Origin: Lichenicoccus sp964242335
Lineage (GTDB): Bacteria; Pseudomonadota; Alphaproteobacteria; Acetobacterales; Acetobacteraceae
NCBI GenBank assembly: GCA_964242335.1
Contig: CAXTAY010000012.1
Coordinates: 30,138-94,137, forward strand
Length of the DNA stretch: 64,000 bases
Direction of reading: 5' to 3'
Positions 55,416 through 62,580 of the stretch are shown piece after piece (the stretch's first letter is position 1; the number at the start of each line of letters is the position of its first letter). Both the position numbers and the translations under genes were made by a program. The notes below the pieces were generated by a model, which worked only from the letters and a program-made list of their open reading frames with translations, ran no database searches and was not told the origin of the DNA.

Positions 55416-55452
55416 TCTAGAAGCCCCCGGTTGATGGATGGGAGCGTAGTCG

Positions 55453-55830
55453 ATGGCTGAGGATGTGTCCGCCGATAGCCTGGTCACCATGGCGTCCGGG
55501 GTCCGCTACCGCGATGCGGTGGTCGGCGACGGGCCGACGCCCGCCGCCGGGCAGAGGGTGTCGGTGCACTATACCGGCTGGCTCGACGATCGGGGCAAGG
55601 CAGGCCGCAAGTTCGACAGCTCGCGCGACCGCGGCGCGCCGTTCGGCTTCACGCTCGGGATGGGCGAGGTGATCTCCGGCTGGGATCTCGGCGTCGCCAC
55701 CATGCAGGTCGGCGGCAGGCGCACCCTGGTGCTGCCGCCCGAGCACGGCTACGGCGCGCGCGGCGCCGGCGGCGTGATCCCGCCGAACGCCACGCTGATC
55801 TTCGACGTCGAGCTGCTCGGCGTCGGCTGA
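55453..55830 (+). CDS. FKBP-type peptidyl-prolyl cis-trans isomerase
   Basis: 125 residues, a single FKBP domain without signal peptide. Active-site residues are visible in VHYTGWLDDRG, KFDSSRDRGAPFGFTLG, VISGWDLGV and PEHGYGARG; aromatic pocket residues are conserved. It accelerates proline isomerisation in cytoplasmic protein folding. One base separates its stop from the next gene (DUF3455), with which it is probably co-transcribed. Confidence 0.93.
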   Translation: MAEDVSADSLVTMASGVRYRDAVVGDGPTPAAGQRVSVHYTGWLDDRGKAGRKFDSSRDRGAPFGFTLGMGEVISGWDLGVATMQVGGRRTLVLPPEHGYGARGAGGVIPPNATLIFDVELLGVG

Positions 55831-55831
55831 C

Positions 55832-56308
55832 GTGTCCCGGAGGCCCGCGTGCCGGCTGGCGCTCGCGCTGGTGCTGTCGGCGGCGGCGGTGCCGGCGCGT
55901 TCGGCCGGGACGGTGCTGGAGCTGCGCGGCGAGGGGGTTCAGGTCTATGCCTGCCAGGCCGCTCCCGGCAGCTTCGCGTGGCAGCTGAAGGCGCCGGACG
56001 CCTCGCTGCGCGACGCTTCGGGGGCCGAGGTCGGACGGCATTTCGCGGGTCCGAGCTGGCGCGCGCGCGACGGCAGCACGGTGGTGGGCGAGCTGCTGGT
56101 CTCGAGCCCGGCGCCGGATGCCGGCGCGATCCCGTGGCTGCTGCTGCGCGCCAGGTCGCATGCCGGGCAGGGCGCCTTCGCCGGGATCGGCTTCATCGCC
56201 CGCACCCACACCCGGGGCGGCCTGGCACCGGCGACCGGGTGCGACCGGGCGCATCTCGGCGACGAGGCGCGCGTGCCGTACCGGGCGACCTACCTGCTGT
56301 TTCCGTGA
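55832..56308 (+). CDS. DUF3455 domain protein, exported
   Basis: 158 residues from a GTG start. A signal peptide (LALALVLSAAAVPARSAG, residues 9-26) is followed by the DUF3455 pattern: GVQVYACQA, FAWQLKAPDASLRD, VGRHFAGPSWRARDGS and IPWLLLRA with a final GG..P...C segment. Function unknown; the two Cys probably form a disulfide in the periplasm. It converges with imuB seven bases apart. Confidence 0.88.
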   Translation: MSRRPACRLALALVLSAAAVPARSAGTVLELRGEGVQVYACQAAPGSFAWQLKAPDASLRDASGAEVGRHFAGPSWRARDGSTVVGELLVSSPAPDAGAIPWLLLRARSHAGQGAFAGIGFIARTHTRGGLAPATGCDRAHLGDEARVPYRATYLLFP

Positions 56309-56315
56309 CGGGCCC

Positions 56316-57941
56316 TCAGAACAGCCCGTGCAGGAACCAGCGCAGGTCGCCGGTGCAGGCATCGGTACCGTCGCCGCGTCGGAACAGCCAGAAGCGTCGG
56401 CCGGTCTCGTCCTCCAGCCGGAAATAGTCGCGCACCGCCAGGAACTCGCCGGAGCGTCGCCACCACTCGCCGGCGATCCGCTCCGGACCGTCGGCGCGGC
56501 GCACCTGGTGGCGGTGGTTGCGCCAGACGAAGAAGCTGGGCGGGTGGTCCGGCAGCGTCGTCAGGGTGTGGACCGGCATCGGCGGGTCGAACAGCCGGAC
56601 CGGACGGGGCAGGGCGGCGGGCCACGCCGTCGGCCAGTCCGGCCGCACCGGGTCGAGCGCCGGCGAGGCGCGCACCGAGCGTTCCGGCACGTCGCTCTGC
56701 ACCGGTGCGGGACGCCACAGCCGGCCCGGGCCCAGCCGGTTGCCCAGTCTGTCGATCAGCGGAGCCATCGCGGCGGGATCGACCCGTCCGTGCCATTCCG
56801 GCCCCGCTCCCAGCTCGGCTCCCAGCTCGGCTCCCAGCGTATCCTGGCCGGCACGCAGCGGCTCCGACACCAGCGCGGTGAGCACCATCGCCTCGATGCC
56901 TTCGCCGGGATCGACCTGTTCCAGCCGCTCCTCGAACAGCCGGGCGATGTGGGGCGCCGCGCGCGAGGCACGGGCCAGGCCGACATGCTGCAGCTGCCGG
57001 CTGTTATCGAGGCGCGCGAACGCCAGCTGCAGTCGCCTCGCTCCCTGGCCGCGCGCCTCCAGGCGTCGGCAGAGCCGGTCCGCGAGCCGCGCCGTCGCCG
57101 CCGACAGCGACTGCGCCTCCAGCAGCGGCTCGGCGAAGGCGAGCCGCTCGGCGACCGGCATCTCCGGCCGCACCGGCTCGATCGGCTCGGCCACGCGTCC
57201 GAACGCCTGGTCCAGCCGCCGCACCACCTCCGCGCCCAGGCGCTTGACCAGCGGTGCGCGCGGCAGGGCGGCGAGCTCGCCGATGCGGCGCAGCCCGAAG
57301 CGATGCAGCAGGGCGATCGCCTCCGTCCCGAGTCGCAGCGCCTCCACCGGCATCGCCAGCAGCGCCGAGAGATCGCCCGGCGGCGCCACCGTCAGCTTCT
57401 GGCTCCCGTAGCGCGCCAGCGCGTGCGCAGCACCGGGCGTATCGGCCAGGGCGAGCCGGCTGGACAGTCCGGCGCGCTCGAGCCGTGACGACAGGTCCGA
57501 CAGCAGCGCCGCTTCCCCTTCCTCCGCCTCTCCATCTTCCGCGGCGCCGCCCAGCAGGTGCGTGCATCCGGTGACGTCGAGCCAGATCCCGTCCGGCGGC
57601 GAGGCGCTGGTCAGCGGCGTGTAGCGCAGGCACCAGGCGGCGAGCCCGGCCAGCGCGTCGGCGTCCGCCTGCGGTGCCTCGGTCGCGATGCGCAGTCCCG
57701 GCACCATCGCCTGGGCGTGGGCGAGCTTCATGCCCGGATGCAGGCCGAGCCGGCGCGCCTCCGGGCAGGCAGAGGCGATGACCAGGCGCGGTCCCTCGCT
57801 GCGCGAGACGACCAGGGGATCAGGCGGTGGCGGCTCAGGCGATGCGCGAGACGAGCTCGGTGCGGCCGGATCGGCGGGGGAGACGCGACGCAGCCGGTCG
57901 GTCGACCAGTGCGGCAGCCACAGAGAGACGACCCGTCTCAT
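56316..57941 (-). CDS. imuB: ImuB, catalytically inactive Y-family polymerase-like mutasome protein
   Basis: 541 residues. It starts MRRVVSLWLPHWSTDRLRR, the ImuB opening in which the Y-family metal-binding Asp residues are missing, so it has no polymerase activity. Palm/little-finger homology (DGIWLDVTGCTHLLGG, LRRIGELAALPR) follows. The C-terminal tail ends in WRNH- and WFLHGLF-type motifs that bind the beta clamp, ImuA and DnaE2. A 12-bp tandem repeat around 56808-56838 encodes a GAEL-GAEL stretch. It overlaps the end of imuA by 107 bases if ATG 57941 is correct. Confidence 0.92.
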   Translation of the reverse strand: MRRVVSLWLPHWSTDRLRRVSPADPAAPSSSRASPEPPPPDPLVVSRSEGPRLVIASACPEARRLGLHPGMKLAHAQAMVPGLRIATEAPQADADALAGLAAWCLRYTPLTSASPPDGIWLDVTGCTHLLGGAAEDGEAEEGEAALLSDLSSRLERAGLSSRLALADTPGAAHALARYGSQKLTVAPPGDLSALLAMPVEALRLGTEAIALLHRFGLRRIGELAALPRAPLVKRLGAEVVRRLDQAFGRVAEPIEPVRPEMPVAERLAFAEPLLEAQSLSAATARLADRLCRRLEARGQGARRLQLAFARLDNSRQLQHVGLARASRAAPHIARLFEERLEQVDPGEGIEAMVLTALVSEPLRAGQDTLGAELGAELGAGPEWHGRVDPAAMAPLIDRLGNRLGPGRLWRPAPVQSDVPERSVRASPALDPVRPDWPTAWPAALPRPVRLFDPPMPVHTLTTLPDHPPSFFVWRNHRHQVRRADGPERIAGEWWRRSGEFLAVRDYFRLEDETGRRFWLFRRGDGTDACTGDLRWFLHGLF

Positions 57942-58662
57942 GGCAGGCGTCCAGGGTCCAGTGGACGGGGGCGACATGCGCGCCCGCGCCGCGGCAGCGC
58001 ATCAGCTCCAGCCGCCACAGGGCAGGGCCGAGCACACGCTCCGGCGCCCGCGAGGCGCCGCCGCCCTCCGCGTGTGTCGGGCGCGGCAGCACGCCGACGC
58101 GCCAGCGGCTGGCGGCGGCACTCGGGGCGATCAGCGCCGGATCGTCGTGATGTCGGCTGCGCCGGATCGCGAAGCCGACGACGCCGGAGGATTCCGCCGC
58201 CAGCTGCAGCCGGCGCGAGGCGGTCAGCGCGAGCCGGCCATCGATCTCGCCGACCACGCCGAGCAGCCCGCGATGGCGCAGCGCCTCCTCCATCACGTCC
58301 GGCACCGCACGGCCGGCCTCGACCAGGATCAGCCGGTCCGGGTGCAGACCGAACGCCGACAGTGCCGGCGCGAACAGGTCGCGTCCGCGCATCGCCCACA
58401 GCACCTGGCCGTGGCCGCGGCTGCGGGCGAGCAGGCTGCCGACCAGCAGGCTGGGCAGGGTCGCATGCTCGCTGTCGGCACCCTGACCGAGCACCTCGTG
58501 CAGCGCTCCCGCGGCCAGGCCGCCTTCCGGCAGGACACGGTCGATGGCCTCGATGCCGAAATCCAGCCGCGAGGCGGCGGCGGCGTTGCGCGAGGCGCCC
58601 CGCTCGATGCGGCCGATCTGCAGGCGCAACCCGTCCAGGACCCGTGTCCGTTCCGCATCCAT
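57835..58662 (-). CDS. imuA: ImuA, RecA-like accessory protein of the SOS mutasome
   Basis: 275 residues from ATG 58662. RecA/SulA-like fold with GIEAIDRVLPEGGLAAGALHEVLG at the start of the nucleotide-binding-like domain but without a proper Walker A. ImuA binds ImuB and RecA to place DnaE2 at lesions. The LexA box 52 bases upstream would lie inside the coding region if the longer in-frame ATG at 58731 were used, so the start at 58662 is preferred. Its 3' part overlaps imuB. Confidence 0.88.
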   Translation of the reverse strand: MDAERTRVLDGLRLQIGRIERGASRNAAAASRLDFGIEAIDRVLPEGGLAAGALHEVLGQGADSEHATLPSLLVGSLLARSRGHGQVLWAMRGRDLFAPALSAFGLHPDRLILVEAGRAVPDVMEEALRHRGLLGVVGEIDGRLALTASRRLQLAAESSGVVGFAIRRSRHHDDPALIAPSAAASRWRVGVLPRPTHAEGGGASRAPERVLGPALWRLELMRCRGAGAHVAPVHWTLDACHETGRLSVAAALVDRPAASRLPRRSGRTELVSRIA

Positions 58663-58714
58663 CACGCCCGCATCCGCCCACCCGCATCTGCCCGACCCAT
58701 ATCCGCTCATACTA

Positions 58715-58729
58715 GAACATATAGTGAAC
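58715..58729 (-). promoter_or_regulatory. LexA box of imuAB (GTTC-N7-GTTC on the minus strand)
   Basis: The plus strand reads GAAC-ATATAGT-GAAC, the same alphaproteobacterial LexA operator found before dnaE2. It is embedded in an A/T-rich patch suited to a promoter. imuA starts 52 bases downstream. LexA cleavage after DNA damage should derepress both units together. Confidence 0.87.
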
Positions 58730-58861
58730 ATTCCGGATGTGAGGAAACAGCAAATCGCTTCTTGAGCGTCGCGAAATCGCCGCGGCTTGTTATTACGCGC
58801 TAACGAAAATCCTCAACAGGTTGATCCTGCACGATTGCTGGATCGCGCTGCCTCCGCGTCA

Positions 58862-59743
58862 TCAGGATGCGCCGCGCAGCCCGGCCCGCAGGCTCCGCCC
58901 CGCCTCGCTCGCCTCGTCCAGCAGCCCCAGCCGCAGGAACAGGTCGATCAGCACCAGGTTCACGTTGAACTTGAAGCGGTCGGTGTCGCGCACGATACGC
59001 AGCACCTCGTCGAGCGGCAGCAGTCGGAACTCCGCCACCTCGCCGTCATTCGGCACCGGCACCCAGTCCGGCGGCAGCCAGAGATCGTAGCAATGCAGCA
59101 GGTCGCGGCGCAGTCCTTCCGGTCGCTGCATGTCGTAGCTGATCTCGCCCACCTTGACCGCGCGCTGCGCCCAGTCGCGCGGCAGGCTGCATTCCTCCTC
59201 GCCCTCCTTGATCAGAGTCTGCTCGGGGCCGTAGCCGGCCGGGATGCCGCCCGCCACCAGGTGATCGAGCCTGCCCGGATCGAGCAGCTTGTCGTCCGCC
59301 CGGCGTCCCACCCAGAGATGCGGCCCCGCCTCGCCGCGCTGCCCATGCTGCACCAGGCCGTTGAGATGCACCCCCGCCGCCACCAGCCCGAAGCCGGGCA
59401 GCGCGCCGCGATCGATCCTGCCGAGGCTGCGGCCGTGGCGCTGCGAGACGATGTCGAAGGCTTCGCCGCGGTGGCGGAAATGCCCGTCGGCGGCCAGCGC
59501 GTCGGCGAGCGGCTCCAGCACCGAGGCGTCGGCGATGTCGAAGCCGCCATCGGCACCCGGCGGCAGCCCGTGCGCCGCCAGGACCGGCGCCAGCGCCGGG
59601 TCGATCCAGCCGAGCGCCGCGCCCTGCAGCCGCAGCGGATGCCGCCCACCCGGCAGCGTCGCGTTGTTGCACGCCGCGATGTGGCGGGCGAAGCCGCCGA
59701 GGCCCGTTCTGCCGGCGCCTTCCTGATCGGCACCCCGGCTCAT
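58862..59743 (-). CDS. NUDIX hydrolase (DUF4743/thiamine-pyrophosphokinase-like group)
   Basis: 293 residues. An N-terminal DUF4743-like domain is followed by a NUDIX box seen as AGGIPAGYG then EQTLIKEGEEECSL, with the metal-binding Glu cluster. The group is related to the N-terminal part of yeast thiamine pyrophosphokinase and may clean up damaged thiamine or other nucleotide derivatives. ATG at 59743; its first bases overlap those of a possible ATG for the divergent ABC gene, which is why that gene is placed further downstream. Confidence 0.88.
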   Translation of the reverse strand: MSRGADQEGAGRTGLGGFARHIAACNNATLPGGRHPLRLQGAALGWIDPALAPVLAAHGLPPGADGGFDIADASVLEPLADALAADGHFRHRGEAFDIVSQRHGRSLGRIDRGALPGFGLVAAGVHLNGLVQHGQRGEAGPHLWVGRRADDKLLDPGRLDHLVAGGIPAGYGPEQTLIKEGEEECSLPRDWAQRAVKVGEISYDMQRPEGLRRDLLHCYDLWLPPDWVPVPNDGEVAEFRLLPLDEVLRIVRDTDRFKFNVNLVLIDLFLRLGLLDEASEAGRSLRAGLRGAS

Positions 59744-59801
59744 GCGACCCCGCCAGGCAGAATCCTTTGCAATCCGGGTGGCACATGCCACATCCGCAGG
59801 T

Positions 59802-61631
59802 ATGCCCTCTGCATCACCGTCCTCCCTTTCCCGACAGACGGCTCTGGAGACGGTCAGCGGCCTGCTGCCCTATCTCTGGCCACGCGGCGACCTGCGCGGC
59901 CGCCTGCTGGTGGTCAGCGCCGTCCTGCTGCTTCTGGCAGCCAAGGCCGCCACGGTCTACGTGCCCTACGTCTATTCGCGTGCGGTCGACGCGCTGTCGC
60001 GCCACGATCCGTCGCACGTGATCGTGGTGCCGGTGTCGCTGATCCTCGGCTACGGCCTGCTGCGCATCGCCTCCGGCGGCTTCGGCGAGCTGCGCGACGC
60101 GGTGTTCGCGCCGGTCAAGCAGCGGGTGATCCGGGTGGTCGCGATGCGCACCTTCCAGCACCTGCACGCGCTCTCGCTGCGCTTCCACCTCGACCGCCAG
60201 ACCGGCGGCGTCACCCGGGCGATCGAGCGCGGCACCGCGGCGATCGAGCTGATCCTGCGCCTGGGCATCTTCAACATCGTCCCCACGCTGATCGAGACGC
60301 TGATGGTTACGGTGGTGATCTGGCGCCTGTTCGACTGGCGCTTCGCGCTCGCCACCTTCGTCACCGTGGTGGTCTATGTCGGCTTCACCGTCGGCTTCAC
60401 CGGCTGGCGCATCGGCATCCGCCGCCGCATGAACGACATCGACAACGAGGCCAGCGGCAAGGCGCTCGACAGCCTGCTGAACTACGAGACGGTCAAGTAT
60501 TTCGGCAACGAGGGGCACGAGGCGCGCCGCTACGACGAGGCCCAGGCGCGCTACGAGCGTGCCGCCGTGCGCACCCAGGTCTCGCTCAACATGCTCAACC
60601 TGGGGCAGGCCACGATCATCGCGGTGGCGCTGGCCGTGGTCATGCTGATGGCCGCGCGCGAGGTGGCGGCGGGGCACATGACGGTCGGCCGCTTCGTGCT
60701 GATCAACACCTACCTGATGCAGCTCTACGTGCCGCTCAACTTCCTCGGCTTCGTCTATGCCTCGCTGCGCCAGGGCGTCGTCGACCTGGAGCAGATGTTC
60801 CGCCTGCTCGGCCGCTCGCAGGACGTCTCGGATGGTCCCGACGCGGCACCGCTGCCGCCCCGGTTGGAGGACGCCCCGGCGGCGACGCTGCGCTTCGAGG
60901 CGGTGCATTTCGGCTACCGCGACGACCGCGAGATCCTGCGCGGGATCAGCTTCTCGATCCCCGCCGGCGGCCGCGTCGCCATCGTCGGCCCCACCGGGGC
61001 CGGCAAGTCGACCATCAGCCGGCTGCTGTTCCGCTTCTACGACGTCTGGGACGGCCGCGTGACGGTGGACGGGCGCGACGTGCGCGACTACGCCCAGGCC
61101 AGCCTGCGCGCCGCGATCGGCGTGGTGCCGCAGGACACGGTGCTGTTCAACGACACCATCCGCTACAACATCGCCTACGGGCGGATCGGCGCCAGCCAGG
61201 CCGAGATCGAGCACGCCGCCCGCCTGGCGCAGGTGCACGACTTCGTGCAGCGCCTGCCCGACGGCTACGACACCCGGGTCGGCGAGCGCGGCCTGAAGCT
61301 GTCCGGCGGGGAGAAGCAGCGCGTCGCCATCGCCAGGACCATCCTGAAGAACCCGCGCATCCTGATCCTCGACGAGGCGACCAGCGCGCTCGACACCCAC
61401 ACCGAGCAGGAGATCCAGGCCGCCCTGCGCACGGTCGCGGCCGACCGCACCACCCTGGTGATCGCGCACCGCCTGTCCACCGTCATCGATGCCGACGAGA
61501 TCCTGGTGCTGGAGGACGGACGCATCGCCGAGCGCGGCACCCATCGCAGCCTGCTGGCGACCGGCGGGCTGTACGCCCGGATGTGGGCGGCGCAGGCCGA
61601 GGAAGAGCACGTCGACGCGGTGCTGGCCTGA
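59802..61631 (+). CDS. ATM1-type ABC exporter (heavy-metal/glutathione-persulfide half-transporter)
   Basis: 609 residues. Six membrane helices are followed by a nucleotide-binding domain with Walker A GPTGAGKSTISR, signature LSGGEKQRVAIA, Walker B ILILDEATSALD and H-loop VIAHRLST. NYETVKYFGNEGHEARRYDEA in the coupling region is a hallmark of Atm1/HMT-type exporters that move glutathione complexes linked to Fe-S cluster or metal homeostasis. Start chosen at ATG 59802; an in-frame ATG at 59742 overlaps the divergent NUDIX start and leaves no promoter space. Confidence 0.93.
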   Translation: MPSASPSSLSRQTALETVSGLLPYLWPRGDLRGRLLVVSAVLLLLAAKAATVYVPYVYSRAVDALSRHDPSHVIVVPVSLILGYGLLRIASGGFGELRDAVFAPVKQRVIRVVAMRTFQHLHALSLRFHLDRQTGGVTRAIERGTAAIELILRLGIFNIVPTLIETLMVTVVIWRLFDWRFALATFVTVVVYVGFTVGFTGWRIGIRRRMNDIDNEASGKALDSLLNYETVKYFGNEGHEARRYDEAQARYERAAVRTQVSLNMLNLGQATIIAVALAVVMLMAAREVAAGHMTVGRFVLINTYLMQLYVPLNFLGFVYASLRQGVVDLEQMFRLLGRSQDVSDGPDAAPLPPRLEDAPAATLRFEAVHFGYRDDREILRGISFSIPAGGRVAIVGPTGAGKSTISRLLFRFYDVWDGRVTVDGRDVRDYAQASLRAAIGVVPQDTVLFNDTIRYNIAYGRIGASQAEIEHAARLAQVHDFVQRLPDGYDTRVGERGLKLSGGEKQRVAIARTILKNPRILILDEATSALDTHTEQEIQAALRTVAADRTTLVIAHRLSTVIDADEILVLEDGRIAERGTHRSLLATGGLYARMWAAQAEEEHVDAVLA

Positions 61632-61666
61632 TCCCGCACCGCGCGACCCCGAGAGAGGACAGACTG

Positions 61667-61948
61667 ATGAGCCCCGAGATCGACCACACCGCCCCGTCCA
61701 GTGCCACACCCGACCCGACCCTGGGCCAGGACGGTTCCGTGCCGGCCGAGCTCAGCCACGCCGGCGCGGTCGTCGACAAGGCGATCGAGTACATGGTCAG
61801 CAAGGACCTGCCGCCGCTGGCGATCGCCTCCGCCCTGCTCGGCGGCTCGCTCGGCGTGCTGGCGCGCACCATGGACCAGGCGGCGATGCTGCGGATGCTG
61901 GCCAACGCCGCCGACAGCGTGCGCGCCGGCGAGCTGCATCCGAGCTGA
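61667..61948 (+). CDS. Small hypothetical protein downstream of the ATM1-like gene
   Basis: 93 residues. The first 35 are Pro/Ser/Thr/Asp-rich and probably disordered; the rest (VDKAIEYMVSKDLPPLAIASALLGGSLGVLARTM) is helical and hydrophobic, not long enough for a clear membrane protein. GAGAGAGGA precedes the ATG. It follows the ABC exporter by 35 bases and is likely co-transcribed with it. Not recognised. Confidence 0.75.
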   Translation: MSPEIDHTAPSSATPDPTLGQDGSVPAELSHAGAVVDKAIEYMVSKDLPPLAIASALLGGSLGVLARTMDQAAMLRMLANAADSVRAGELHPS

Positions 61949-61967
61949 GGCGGGGCGACCCGCAGCC

Positions 61968-61996
61968 TTGACGCAGCGCCGCCGGGCCGCCATAAG
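61968..61996 (+). promoter_or_regulatory. Sigma70-like promoter of rpmB (TTGACG-N17-CATAAG)
   Basis: A near-consensus -35 (TTGACG, 61968-61973), a 17-base spacer and a -10 with four of six consensus bases (CATAAG, 61991-61996) lie 68 bases before the L28 start. This is the clearest housekeeping promoter in the window and fits a highly expressed ribosomal protein gene. Confidence 0.6.
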
Positions 61997-62064
61997 CCGC
62001 GCCTGCATCGAACTGACGCCGGGCGCGTATCTGCCGGGCCTTCGCCGTACCGAGGATGATCGAG

Positions 62065-62370
62065 ATGTCTCGCCGCTGCCAGATAACCGGCAAGGGCGTG
62101 CTGACGGGAAACAACGTCAGTCATGCCAACAACAAGAGCCGCCGCCGCTACTTGCCGAACCTGCAGGAGACCTCGCTGCTCTCCGACGTGCTCGGCGGTT
62201 CGGTGCGCATGCGTCTGACCACCAACGGCATTCGCACCATCGAGCATAATGGCGGCCTGGACTCGTTCCTGCTCGGCACCCCCAACCGCCGTCTGCCGCT
62301 CGAGGCGCAGGCCCTGAAGCGTCGCATCCTGCGCGCCCAGGGCAAGAAGGCCGCCGCCCAGCCGGGTTGA
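62065..62370 (+). CDS. rpmB: 50S ribosomal protein L28
   Basis: 101 residues. MSRRCQITGKGVLTGNNVSHANNK is the classic L28 opening, followed by RRRYLPNLQETSL and a basic C-terminus. It binds 23S rRNA in the large subunit. ATG 62065 with GAGGA upstream matches the conserved N-terminus; an ATG at 62056 would add three residues. L33 does not follow it; instead an EF-G gene comes 210 bases downstream. Confidence 0.97.
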   Translation: MSRRCQITGKGVLTGNNVSHANNKSRRRYLPNLQETSLLSDVLGGSVRMRLTTNGIRTIEHNGGLDSFLLGTPNRRLPLEAQALKRRILRAQGKKAAAQPG

Positions 62371-62400
62371 GCCGGCCTTCGGGCTTGCAAAACCGCGGCA

Positions 62401-62416
62401 CCTGACGCATGTCAGG
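62401..62416. terminator. Hairpin CCTGAC-GCAT-GTCAGG between rpmB and fusA
   Basis: A perfect six-base stem with a four-base loop, extended beyond one mismatch by two more pairs, 30 bases after the rpmB stop. Without a T-tract it is a weak terminator candidate or a leader structure of the EF-G mRNA. Confidence 0.4.
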
Positions 62417-62580
62417 CGCCTGTCCTGCCGGCTCGCCCTGCCCTGAGCTGCCGTGCCCGGCAGCGGCATCCTGGCCGGGCTGAACTCGGCTTACCAGTGG
62501 CGTGCAGGCGGGCGGATCCGCAGGATCCTGTGACACCCGCACCTCGTCGATATCCAGCAAGTTCCTCCGGGGAGGTCCGC

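Noticed and set aside
56808..56838. 12-bp tandem repeat as a separate regulatory element
   Set aside because: It lies within imuB in frame and only duplicates a GAEL unit; a coding slippage event explains it.
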